Of a DNA stretch of 64,000 bases, positions 24,501 through 37,668 are shown one piece after another. This DNA comes from Liopterus haemorrhoidalis. Lineage: Eukaryota > Arthropoda > Insecta > Coleoptera > Dytiscidae. The notes beneath the pieces were generated by a model. It was not told the DNA's origin. It saw only the letters and a list, made by a program, of their open reading frames with translations, and made no database searches. The first letter of the stretch is position 1. Every line of letters begins with the position of its first letter. The translations under genes and the position numbers were made by a program. The stretch lies in contig OZ020624.1 in NCBI GenBank assembly GCA_963971575.1, positions 16,213,249 to 16,277,248 on the forward strand. The letters are read 5' to 3'.

Positions 24501-27500
24501 TTTCAAGTAAAACTTGAATTTTGAAAATTCAACTATTTCGTTGCTTTTTTCTGTCAATAATATCATAATTCTTGGTCAGAAACCAAAATTAGTGTTATGT
24601 ACTTCTTAAACATGTTGCGCTTAACCAGTTTTCATGTAAAACATGAATTTTGAAAATTCAACTATTTCGTTGCTATTTTCTCTCAATAATATCATAATTC
24701 TTGGTCAGAAACCAAAATTAGTGTTATGTACTTCTTAAACATGTTGCGCTTAACCAGTTTTCATGTAAAACATGAATTTTGAAAATTCAACTATTTCGTT
24801 GCTATTTTGTGTCATAAACATCATTATTCTTGGTCAGAAACCAAAATAAGTGTTATGTACTTCTTAAACATGTTGCGCTTAACCAGTTTTCAAGTAAAAC
24901 TTGAATTTTGAAAATTCAACTATTTCGTTGCTATTTTCTGTCAATAATATCATAATTCTTGGTCAGAAACCAAAATTAGTGTTATGTACTTCTTAAACAT
25001 GTTGCGCTTAACCAGTTTTCAAGTAAAACTTGAATTTTGAAAATTCAACTATTTCGTTGCTATTTTCTGTCAATAATATCATAATTCTTGGTCAGAAACC
25101 AAAATTAGTGTTATGTACTTCTTAAACATGTTGCGCTTAACCAGTTTTCATATAGAACATGAAATTTGAAAATTACACTATTTCGTTGCTATTTTGTGTC
25201 ATAAACATCATTATTCTTGGTCAGAAACCAAAATAAGTGTTATGTACTTCTTAAACATGTTGCGCTTAATCAGTTTTCAAGTAAAACTTGAATTTTGAAA
25301 ATTCAACTATTTCGTTGCTTTTTTCTGTCAATAATATCATAATTCTTGGTCAGAAACCAAAATTAGTGTTATGTACTTCTTAAACATGTTGCGCTTAACC
25401 AGTTTTCATGTAAAACATGAATTTTGAAAATTCAACTATTTCGTTGCTATTTTGTGTCACTAACATCATAATTCTTGGTCAGAAACCAAAATAAGTGTTA
25501 TGTACTTCTTAAACATGTTGCGCTTAACCAGTTTTCAAGTAAAACTTGAATTTTGAAAATTCAACTATTTCGTTGCTATTTTCTGTCAATAATATCATAA
25601 TTCTTGGTCAGAAACCAAAATAAGTGTTATGTACTTCTTAAACATGTTGCGCTTAACCAGTTTTTAAGTAAAACTTGAATTTTGAAAATTCAACTATTTC
25701 GTTGCTATTTTCTGTCAATAATATCATAATTCTTGGTCAGAAACCAAAATTAGTGTTATGTACTTCTTAAACATGTTGCGCTTAACCAGTTTTCAAGTAA
25801 AACTTGAATTTTGAAAATTCAACTATTTCGTTGCTATTTTCTGTCAATAATATCATAATTCTTGGTCAGAAACCAAAATTAGTGTTATGTACTTCTTAAA
25901 CATGTTGCGCTTAACCAGTTTTCATGTAAAACATGAATTTTGAAAATTCAACTATTTCGTTGCTATTTTCTGTCAATAATATCATAATTCTTGGTCAGAA
26001 ACCAAAATTAGTGTTATGTACTTCTTAAACATGTTGCGCTTAACCAGTTTTCATGTAAAACATGAATTTTGAAAATTCAACTATTTCGTTGCTATTTTGT
26101 GTCATAAACATCATTATTCTTGGTCAGAAACCAAAATAAGTGTTATGTACTTCTTAAACATGTTGCGCTTAACCAGTTTTCAAGTAAAACTTGAATTTTG
26201 AAAATTCAACTATTTCGTTGCTATTTTCTGTCAATAATATCATAATTCTTGGTCAGAAACCAAAATTAGTGTTATGTACTTCTTAAACATGTTGCGCTTA
26301 ACCAGTTTTCATGTAAAACATGAATTTTGAAAATTCAACTATTTCGTTGCTATTTTGTGTCATAAACATCATTATTCTTGGTCAGAAACCAAAATAAGTG
26401 TTATGTACTTCTTAAACATGTTGCGCTTAATCAGTTTTCAAGTAAAACTTGAATTTTGAAAATTCAACTATTTCGTTGCTTTTTTCTGTCAATAATATCA
26501 TAATTCTTGGTCAGAAACCAAAATTAGTGTTATGTAATTCTTAAACATGTTGCGCTTAACCAGTTTTCATGTAAAACATGAATTTTGAAAATTCAACTAT
26601 TTCGTTGCTATTTTCTCTCAATAATATCATAATTCTTGGTCAGAAACCAAAATTAGTGTTATGTACTTCTTAAACATGTTGCGCTTAACCAGTTTTCATG
26701 TAAAACATGAATTTTGAAAATTCAACTATTTCGTTGCTATTTTGTGTCATAAACATCATTATTCTTGGTCAGAAACCAAAATAAGTGTTATGTATTTCTT
26801 AAACATGTTGCGCTTAACCAGTTTTCAAGTAAAACTTGAATTTTGAAAATTCAACTATTTCGTTGCTATTTTCTGTCAATAATATCATAATTCTTGGTCA
26901 GAAACCAAAATTAGTGTTAAGTACTTCTTAAACATGTTGCGCTATACCAGTTTTCATATAAAACATGAAATTTGAAAATTACACTATTTCGTTGCTATTT
27001 TGTGTCATAAACATCATTATTCTTGGTCAGAAACCAAAATAAGTGTTATGTACTTCTTAAACATGTTGCGCTTAATCAGTTTTCAAGTAAAACTTGAATT
27101 TTGAAAATTCAACTATTTCGTTGCTTTTTTCTGTCAATAATATCATAATTCTTGGTCAGAAACCAACATTAGTGTTATGTACTTCTTAAACATGTTGCGC
27201 TTAACCAGTTTTCATGTAAAACATGAATTTTGAAAATTCAACTATTTCGTTGCTATTTTGTGTCACTAACATCATAATTCTTGGTCAGAAACCAAAATAA
27301 GTGTTATGTACTTCTTAAACATGTTGCGCTTAACCAGTTTTCAAGTAAAACTTGAATTTTGAAAATTCAACTATTTCGTTGCTATTTTCTGTCAATAATA
27401 TCATAATTCTTGGTCAGAAACCAAAATAAGTGTTATGTACTTCTTAAACATGTTGCGCTTAACCAGTTTTCAAGTAAAACTTGAATTTTGAAAATTCAAC

Positions 27501-29928
27501 TATTTCGTTGCTATTTTCTGTCAATAATATCATAATTCTTGGTCAGAAACCAAAATTAGTGTTATGTACTTCTTAAACATGTTGCGCTTAACCAGTTTTC
27601 AAGTAAAACTTGAATTTTGAAAATTCAACTATTTCGTTGCTATTTTCTGTCAATAATATCATAATTCTTGGTCAGAAACCAAAATTAGTGTTATGTACTT
27701 CTTAAACATGTTGCGCTTAACCAGTTTTCATATAAAACATGAAATTTGAAAATTCAACTATTTCGTTGCTATTTTGTGTCATAAACATCATTATTCTTGG
27801 TCAGAAACCAAAATAAGTGTTATGTACTTCTTAAACATGTTGCGCTTAATCAGTTTTCAAGTAAAACTTGAATTTTGAAAATTCAACTATTTCGTTGCTT
27901 TTTTCTGTCAATAATATCATAATTCTTGGTCAGAAACCAAAATTAGTGTTATGTACTTCTTAAACATGTTGCGCTTAACCAGTTTTCATGTAAAACATGA
28001 ATTTTGAAAATTCAACTATTTCGTTGCTATTTTGTGTCACTAACATCATAATTCTTGGTCAGAAACCAAAATTAGTGTTATGTACTTCTTAAACATGTTG
28101 CGCTTAACCAGTTTTCATATAAAACATGAAATTTGAAAATTCAACTATTTCGTTGCTATTTTGTGTCATAAACATCATTATTCTTGGTCAGAAACCAAAA
28201 TAAGTGTTATGTACTTCTTAAACATGTTGCGCTTAATCAGTTTTCAAGTAAAACTTGAATTTTGAAAATTCAACTATTTCGTTGCTTTTTTCTGTCAATA
28301 ATATCATAATTCTTGGTCAGAAACCAAAATTAGTGTTATGTACTTCTTAAACATGTTGCGCTTAACCAGTTTTCAAGTAAAACTTGAATTTTGAAAATTC
28401 AACTATTTCGTTGCTATTTTCTGTCAATAATATCATAATTCTTGGTCAGAAACCAAAATTAGTGTTATGTACTTCTTAAACATGTTGCGCTTAACCAGTT
28501 TTCATATAAAACATGAAATTTGAAAATTCAACTATTTCGTTGCTATTTTGTGTCATAAACATCATTATTCTTGGTCAGAAACCAAAATAAGTGTTATGTA
28601 CTTCTGAAACATGTTGCGCTTAATCAGTTTTCATGTAAAACATGAATTTTGAAAATTCAACTATTTCGTTGCTATTTTGTGTCACTAACATCATAATTCT
28701 TGATCAGAAACCAAAATAAGTGTTATGTACTTCTTAAACATGTTGCGCTTAACCAGTTTTCAAGTAAAACTTGAATTTTGAAAATTCAACTATTTCGTTG
28801 CTATTCTCTGTCAATAATATCATAATTCTTGGTCAGAAACCAAAATTAGTGTTATGTACTTCTAAAACATGTTGCGCTTAACCAGTTTTCAAGTAAAACT
28901 TGAATTTTGAAAATTCAACTATTTCGTTGCTATTTTCTGTCAATAATATCATAATTCTTGGTCAGAAACCAAAATTAGTGTTATGTACTTCTTAAACATG
29001 TTGCGCTTAGCCAGTTTTCAAGTAAAACATGAATTTTGAAAATTCAACTATTTCGTTGCTATTTTGTGTCATAAACATCATAATTCTTGGTCAGAAACCA
29101 AAATAAGTGTTATGTACTTCTTAAACATGTTGCGCTTAACCAGTTTTCATATAAAACATGAAATTTGAAAATTCAACTATTTCGTTGCTATTTTGTGTCA
29201 TAAACATCATTATTCTTGGTCAGAAACCAAAATAAGTGTTATGTACTTCTTAAACATGTTGCGCTTAATCAGTTTTCAAGTAAAACTTGAATTTTGAAAA
29301 TTCAACTATTTCGTTGCTTTTTTCTGTCAATAATATCATAATTCTTGGTCAGAAACCAAAATTAGTGTTATGTACTTCTTAAACATGTTGCGCTTAACCA
29401 GTTTTCATGTAAAACATGAATTTTGAAAATTCAACTATTTCGTTGCTATTTTGTGTCATAAACATCATTATTCTTGGTCAGAAACCAAAATAAGTGTTAT
29501 GTACTTCTTAAACATGTTGCGCTTAACCAGTTTTCAAGTAAAACTTGAATTTTGAAAATTCAACTATTTCGTTGCTATTTTCTGTCAATAATATCATAAT
29601 TCTTGGTCAGAAACCAAAATTAGTGTTATGTACTTCTTAAACATGTTGCGCTTAACCAGTTTTCATGTAAAACATGAATTTTGAAAATTCAACTATTTCG
29701 TTGCTATTTTGTGTCATAAACATCATTATTCTTGGTCAGAAACCAAAATAAGTGTTATGTACTTCTTAAACATGTTGCGCTTAACCAGTTTTCAAGTAAA
29801 ACTTGAATTTTGAAAATTCAACTATTTCGTTGCTATTTTCTGTCAATAATATCATAATTCTTGGTCAGAAACCAAAATTAGTGTTATGTACTTCTTAAAC
29901 ATGTTGCGCTTAACCAGTTTTCATATAA

Positions 29929-31992
29929 AACATGAAATTTGAAAATTCAACTATTTCGTTGCTATTTTGTGTCATAAACATCATTATTCTTGGTCAGAAA
30001 CCAAAATAAGTGTTATGTACTTCTTAAACATGTTGCGCTTAATCAGTTTTCAAGTAAAACTTGAATTTTGAAAATTCAACTATTTCGTTGCTTTTTTCTG
30101 TCAATAATATCATAATTCTTGGTCAGAAACCAAAATTAGTGTTATGTACTTCTTTAACATGTTGCGCTTAACCAGTTTTCATGTAAAACATGAATTTTGA
30201 AAATTCAACTATTTCGTTGCTATTTTGTGTCACTAACATCATAATTCTTGGTCAGAAACCAAAATTAGTGTTATGTACTTCTTAAACATGTTGCGCTTAA
30301 CCAGTTTTCATATAAAACATGAAATTTGAAAATTCAACTATTTCGTTGCTATTTTGTGTCATAAACATCATTATTCTTGGTCAGAAACCAAAATAAGTGT
30401 TATGTACTTCTTAAACATGTTGCGCTTAATCAGTTTTCAAGTAAAACTTGAATTTTGAAAATTCAACTATTTCGTTGCTTTTTTCTGTCAATAATATCAT
30501 AATTCTTGGTCAGAAACCAAAATTAGTGTTATGTACTTCTTAAACATGTTGCGCTTAACCAGTTTTCAAGTAAAACTTGAATTTTGAAAATTCAACTATT
30601 TCGTTGCTATTTTCTGTCAATAATATCATAATTCTTGGTCAGAAACCAAAATTAGTGTTATGTACTTCTTAAACATGTTGCGCTTAACCAGTTTTCATAT
30701 AAAACATGAAATTTGAAAATTCAACTATTTCGTTGCTATTTTGTGTCATAAACATCATTATTCTTGGTCAGAAACCAAAATAAGTGTTATGTACTTCTGA
30801 AACATGTTGCGCTTAATCAGTTTTCATGTAAAACATGAATTTTGAAAATTCAACTATTTCGTTGCTATTTTGTGTCACTAACATCATAATTCTTGATCAG
30901 AAACCAAAATAAGTGTTATGTACTTCTTAAACATGTTGCGCTTAACCAGTTTTCAAGTAAAACTTGAATTTTGAAAATTCAACTATTTCGTTGCTATTTT
31001 CTGTCAATAATATCATAATTCTTGGTCAGAAACCAAAATAAGTGTTATGTACTTCTTAAACATGTTGCGCTTAACCAGTTTTCAAGTAAAACTTGAATTT
31101 TGAAAATTCAACTATTTCGTTGCTATTTTCTGTCAATAATATCATAATTCTTGGTCAGAAACCAAAATTAGTGTTATGTACTTCTTAAACATGTTGCGCT
31201 TAACCAGTTTTCAAGTAAAACTTGAATTTTGAAAATTCAACTATTTCGTTGCTATTTTCTGTCAATAATATCATAATTCTTGGTCAGAAACCAAAATTAG
31301 TGTTATGTACTTCTTAAACATGTTGCGCTTAACCAGTTTTCATGTAAAACATGAATTTTGAAAATTCAACTATTTCGTTGCTATTTTCTCTCAATAATAT
31401 CATAATTCTTGGTCAGAAACCAAAATTAGTGTTATGTACTTCTTAAACATGTTGCGCTTAGCCAGTTTTCAAGTAAAACTTGAATTTTGAAAATTCAACT
31501 ATTTCGTTGCTATTTTCTGTCAATAATATCATAATTCTTGGTCAGAAACCAAAATTAGTGTTATGTACTTCTAAAACATGTTGCGCTTATTCAGTTTTCA
31601 AGTAAAACTTGAATTTTGAAAATTCAACTATTTCGTTGCTATTTTCTGTCAATAATATCATAATTCTTGGTCAGAAACCAAAATTAGTGTTATGTACTTC
31701 TTAAACATGTTGCGCTTAACCAGTTTTCATGTAAAACATGAATTTTGAAAATTCAACTATTTCGTTGCTATTTTGTGTCATAAACATCATTATTCTTGGT
31801 CAGAAACCAAAATAAGTGTTATGTACTTCTTAAACATGTTGCGCTTAACCAGTTTTCAAGTAAAACTTGAATTTTGAAAATTCAACTATTTCGTTGCTAT
31901 TTTCTGTCAATAATATCATAATTCTTGGTCAGAAACCAAAATTAGTGTTATGTACTTCTTAAACATGTTGCGCTTAACCAGTTTTCAAGTAA
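29929..31992 (+). repeat. 16-monomer segment, copy 2 of a distant duplication
   Basis: Counterpart of 19480-21543 at +10449. It is followed after one monomer by TTTTCCAG and TATAGAACATG monomers (32115 and 32246), which match 17667 and 17798 at +14448. Two different left-zone sources are therefore spliced together here. Confidence 0.85.
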
Positions 31993-32250
31993 AACTTGAA
32001 TTTTGAAAATTCAACTATTTCGTTGCTATTTTCTGTCAATAATATCATAATTCTTGGTCAGAAACCAAAATTAGTGTTATGTACTTCTTAAACATGTTGC
32101 GCTTAACCAGTTTTCCAGTAAAACTTGAATTTTGAAAATTCAACTATTTCGTTGCTATTTTCTGTCAATAATATCATAATTCTTGGTCAGAAACCAAAAT
32201 TAGTGTTATGTACTTCTTAAACATGTTGCGCTTAACCAGTTTTCATATAG

Positions 32251-35200
32251 AACATGAAATTTGAAAATTACACTATTTCGTTGCTATTTTGTGTCATAAA
32301 CATCATTATTCTTGGTCAGAAACCAAAATAAGTGTTATGTACTTCTTAAACATGTTGCGCTTAATCAGTTTTCAAGTAAAACTTGAATTTTGAAAATTCA
32401 ACTATTTCGTTGCTTTTTTCTGTCAATAATATCATAATTCTTGGTCAGAAACCAAAATTAGTGTTATGTACTTCTTAAACATGTTGCGCTTAACCAGTTT
32501 TCATGTAAAACATGAATTTTGAAAATTCAACTATTTCGTTGCTATTTTCTGTCAATAATATCATAATTCTTGGTCAGAAACCAAAATTAGTGTTATGTAC
32601 TTCTTAAACATGTTGCGCTTAACCAGTTTTCATGTAAAACATGAATTTTGAAAATTCAACTATTTCGTTGCTATTTTGTGTCATAAACATCATTATTCTT
32701 GGTCAGAAACCAAAATAAGTGTTATGTACTTCTTAAACATGTTGCGCTTAACCAGTTTTCAAGTAAAACTTGAATTTTGAAAATTCAACTATTTCGTTGC
32801 TATTTTCTGTCAATAATATCATAATTCTTGGTCAGAAACCAAAATTAATGTTATGTACTTCTTAAACATGTTGCGCTTAACCAGTTTTCATGTAAAACAT
32901 GAATTTTGAAAATTCAACTATTTCGTTGCTATTTTGTGTCATAAACATCATTATTCTTGGTCAGAAACCAAAATAAGTGTTATGTACTTCTTAAACATGT
33001 TGCGCTTAATCAGTTTTCAAGTAAAACTTGAATTTTGAAAATTCAACTATTTCGTTGCTTTTTTCTGTCAATAATATCATAATTCTTGGTCAGAAACCAA
33101 AATTAGTGTTATGTACTTCTTAAACATGTTGCGCTTAACCAGTTTTCATGTAAAACATGAATTTTGAAAATTCAACTATTTCGTTGCTATTTTCTCTCAA
33201 TAATATCATAATTCTTGGTCAGAAACCAAAATTAGTGTTATGTACTTCTTAAACATGTTGCGCTTAACCAGTTTTCATGTAAAACATGAATTTTGAAAAT
33301 TCAACTATTTCGTTGCTATTTTGTGTCATAAACATCATTATTCTTGGTCAGAAACCAAAATAAGTGTTATGTACTTCTTAAACATGTTGCGCTTAACCAG
33401 TTTTCAAGTAAAACTTGAATTTTGAAAATTCAACTATTTCGTTGCTATTTTCTGTCAATAATATCATAATTCTTGGTCAGAAACCAAAATTAGTGTTATG
33501 TACTTCTTAAACATGTTGCGCTATACCAGTTTTCATATAAAACATGAAATTTGAAAATTACACTATTTCGTTGCTATTTTGTGTCATAAACATCATTATT
33601 CTTGGTCAGAAACCAAAATAAGTGTTATGTACTTCTTAAACATGTTGCGCTTAATCAGTTTTCAAGTAAAACTTGAATTTTGAAAATTCAACTATTTCGT
33701 TGCTTTTTTCTGTCAATAATATCATAATTCTTGGTCAGAAACCAAAATTAGTGTTATGTACTTCTTAAACATGTTGCGCTTAACCAGTTTTCATGTAAAA
33801 CATGAATTTTGAAAATTCAACTATTTCGTTGCTATTTTGTGTCACTAACATCATAATTCTTGGTCAGAAACCAAAATAAGTGTTATGTACTTCTTAAACA
33901 TGTTGCGCTTAACCAGTTTTCAAGTAAAACTTGAATTTTGAAAATTCAACTATTTCGTTGCTATTTTCTGTCAATAATATCATAATTCTTGGTCAGAAAC
34001 CAAAATAAGTGTTATGTACTTCTTAAACATGTTGCGCTTAACCAGTTTTCAAGTAAAACTTGAATTTTGAAAATTCAACTATTTCGTTGCTATTTTCTGT
34101 CAATAATATCATAATTCTTGGTCAGAAACCAAAATTAGTGTTATGTACTTCTTAAACATGTTGCGCTTAACCAGTTTTCAAGTAAAACTTGAATTTTGAA
34201 AATTCAACTATTTCGTTGCTATTTTCTGTCAATAATATCATAATTCTTGGTCAGAAACCAAAATTAGTGTTATGTACTTCTTAAACATGTTGCGCTTAAC
34301 CAGTTTTCATGTAAAACATGAATTTTGAAAATTCAACTATTTCGTTGCTATTTTCTGTCAATAATATCATAATTCTTGGTCAGAAACCAAAATTAGTGTT
34401 ATGTACTTCTTAAACATGTTGCGCTAAACCAGTTTTCATGTAAAACATGAATTTTGAAAATTCAACTATTTCGTTGCTATTTTGTGTCATAAACATCATT
34501 ATTCTTGGTCAGAAACCAAAATAAGTGTTATGTACTTCTTAAACATGTTGCGCTTAACCAGTTTTCAAGTAAAACTTGAATTTTGAAAATTCAACTATTT
34601 CGTTGCTATTTTCTGTCAATAATATCATAATTCTTGGTCAGAAACCAAAATTAGTGTTATGTACTTCTTAAACATGTTGCGCTTAACCAGTTTTCAAGTA
34701 AAACTTGAATTTTGAAAATTCAACTATTTCGTTGCTATTTTCTGTCAATAATATCATAATTCTTGGTCAGAAACCAAAATTAGTGTTATGTACTTCTTAA
34801 ACATGTTGCGCTTAACCAGTTTTCATGTAAAACATGAATTTTGAAAATTCAACTATTTCGTTGCTATTTTCTCTCAATAATATCATAATTCTTGGTCAGA
34901 AACCAAAATTAGTGTTATGTACTTCTTAAACATGTTGCGCTTAACCAGTTTTCATGTAAAACATGAATTTTGAAAATTCAACTATTTCGTTGCTATTTTG
35001 TGTCATAAACATCATTATTCTTGGTCAGAAACCAAAATAAGTGTTATGTACTTCTTAAACATGTTGCGCTTAACTAGTTTTCAAGTAAAACTTGAATTTT
35101 GAAAATTCAACTATTTCGTTGCTATTTTCTGTCAATAATATCATAATTCTTGGTCAGAAACCAAAATTAGTGTTATGTACTTCTTAAACATGTTGCGCTT

Positions 35201-37668
35201 AACCAGTTTTCATATAAAACATGAAATTTGAAAATTACACTATTTCGTTGCTATTTTGTGTCATAAACATCATTATTCTTGGTCAGAAACCAAAATAAGT
35301 GTTATGTACTTCTTAAACATGTTGCGCTTAATCAGTTTTCAAGTAAAACTTGAATTTTGAAAATTCAACTATTTCGTTGCTTTTTTCTGTCAATAATATC
35401 ATAATTCTTGGTCAGAAACCAAAATTAGTGTTATGTACTTCTTAAACATGTTGCGCTTAACCAGTTTTCATGTAAAACATGAATTTTGAAAATTCAACTA
35501 TTTCGTTGCTATTTTGTGTCACTAACATCATAATTCTTGGTCAGAAACCAAAATAAGTGTTATGTACTTCTTAAACATGTTGCGCTTAACCAGTTTTCAA
35601 GTAAAACTTGAATTTTGAAAATTCAACTATTTCGTTGCTATTTTCTGTCAATAATATCATAATTCTTGGTCAGAAACCAAAATAAGTGTTATGTACTTCT
35701 TAAACATGTTGCGCTTAACCAGTTTTCAAGTAAAACTTGAATTTTGAAAATTCAACTATTTCGTTGCTATTTTCTGTCAATAATATCATAATTCTTGGTC
35801 AGAAACCAAAATTAGTGTTATGTACTTCTTAAACATGTTGCGCTTAACCAGTTTTCAAGTAAAACTTGAATTTTGAAAATTCAACTATTTCGTTGCTATT
35901 TTCTGTCAATAATATCATAATTCTTGGTCAGAAACCAAAATTAGTGTTATGTAATTCTTAAACATGTTGCGCTTAACCAGTTTTCATGTAAAACATGAAT
36001 TTTGAAAATTCAACTATTTCGTTGCTATTTTCTGTCAATAATATCATAATTCTTGGTCAGAAACCAAAATTAGTGTTATGTACTTCTTAAACATGTTGCG
36101 CTTAACCAGTTTTCATGTAAAACATGAATTTTGAAAATTCAACTATTTCGTTGCTATTTTGTGTCATAAACATCATTATTCTTGGTCAGAAACCAAAATA
36201 AGTGTTATGTACTTCTTAAACATGTTGCGCTTAACCAGTTTTCAAGTAAAACTTGAATTTTGAAAATTCAACTATTTCGTTGCTATTTTCTGTCAATAAT
36301 ATCATAATTCTTGGTCAGAAACCAAAATTAGTGTTATGTACTTCTTAAACATGTTGCGCTTAACCAGTTTTCATATAAAACATGAAATTTGAAAATTACA
36401 CTATTTCGTTGCTATTTTGTGTCATAAACATCATTATTCTTGGTCAGAAACCAAAATAAGTGTTATGTACTTCTTAAACATGTTGCGCTTAATCAGTTTT
36501 CAAGTAAAACTTGAATTTTGAAAATTCAACTATTTCGTTGCTTTTTTCTGTCAATAATATCATAATTCTTGGTCAGAAACCAAAATTAGTGTTATGTACT
36601 TCTTAAACATGTTGCGCTTAACCAGTTTTCATGTAAAACATGAATTTTGAAAATTCAACTATTTCGTTGCTATTTTCTCTCAATAATATCATAATTCTTG
36701 GTCAGAAACCAAAATTAGTGGTATGTACTTCTTAAACATGTTGCGCTTAACCAGTTTTCATGTAAAACATGAATTTTGAAAATTCAACTATTTCGTTGCT
36801 ATTTTGTGTCATAAACATCATTATTCTTGGTCAGAAACCAAAATAAGTGTTATGTACTTCTTAAACATGTTGCGCTTAACCAGTTTTCAAGTAAAACTTG
36901 AATTTTGAAAATTCAACTATTTCGTTGCTATTTTCTGTCAATAATATCATAATTCTTGGTCAGAAACCAAAATTAGTGTTATGTACTTCTTAAACATGTT
37001 GCGCTTAACCAGTTTTCATATAAAACATGAAATTTGAAAATTACACTATTTCGTTGCTATTTTGTGTCATAAACATCATTATTCTTGGTCAGAAACCAAA
37101 ATAAGTGTTATGTACTTCTTAAACATGTTGCGCTTAATCAGTTTTCAAGTAAAACTTGAATTTTGAAAATTCAACTATTTCGTTGCTTTTTTCTGTCAAT
37201 AATATCATAATTCTTGGTCAGAAACCAAAATTAGTGTTATGTACTTCTTAAACATGTTGCGCTTAACCAGTTTTCATGTAAAACATGAATTTTGAAAATT
37301 CAACTATTTCGTTGCTATTTTGTGTCACTAACATCATAATTCTTGGTCAGAAACCAAAATAAGTGTTATGTACTTCTTAAACATGTTGCGCTTAACCAGT
37401 TTTCAAGTAAAACTTGAATTTTGAAAATTCAACTATTTCGTTGCTATTTTCTGTCAATAATATCATAATTCTTGGTCAGAAACCAAAATAAGTGTTATGT
37501 ACTTCTTAAACATGTTGCGCTTAACCAGTTTTCAAGTAAAACTTGAATTTTGAAAATTCAACTATTTCGTTGCTATTTTCTGTCAATAATATCATAATTC
37601 TTGGTCAGAAACCAAAATTAGTGTTATGTACTTCTTAAACATGTTGCGCTTAACCAGTTTTCAAGTAA
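32251..37668 (+). repeat. Start of right domain: C-D-F/E modules without left markers
   Basis: Forty-two monomers. From here every class C monomer has TTACAC, and TTAGCC, TTATTC, TCTAAAAC, CTGAAAC and CTTGATCAG are absent as far as I can see. Recurrent orders are C-D-F-A'-A-A-G-B-A and C-D-E-B-A. Single variants include GCTAAACC at about 34423, GTAATTC at 35952, the first TTAACTAG at 35071 and GTGGTATG at 36718. Confidence 0.85.
33541..33669 (+). repeat. Representative class C monomer, right-domain form (AAAATTACAC)
   Basis: It is identical to the left form of class C except that TTCAAC after the palindrome reads TTACAC, an adjacent C-A to A-C swap. This further disrupts the 19-base quasi-palindrome. 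The first copy is at 17803; both forms coexist to about 32 kb, and every class C monomer from 32251 to the end has the swap. That makes it a good marker of the right domain. Confidence 0.92.

Larger units (their letters stand above)
17674..32250 (+). repeat. Mixed zone: left and right variant sets interleaved
   Basis: About 113 monomers with both forms of class C, and with left-domain markers persisting to the end: CTGAAAC at 20348, 28603 and 30797, and TTAGCC and TTATTC at about 21010-21140 and 31457-31590. Private variants include TATAGAACATG at 17798, 25151 and 32246, CTTTAAC at 18542, 19704 and 30153, GCTATACC at 23330, 26941 and 33520, and CTATTCTCTG at 28801. It contains the pair 19480-21543 and 29929-31992. 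No gene or interruption is present. Confidence 0.85.
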
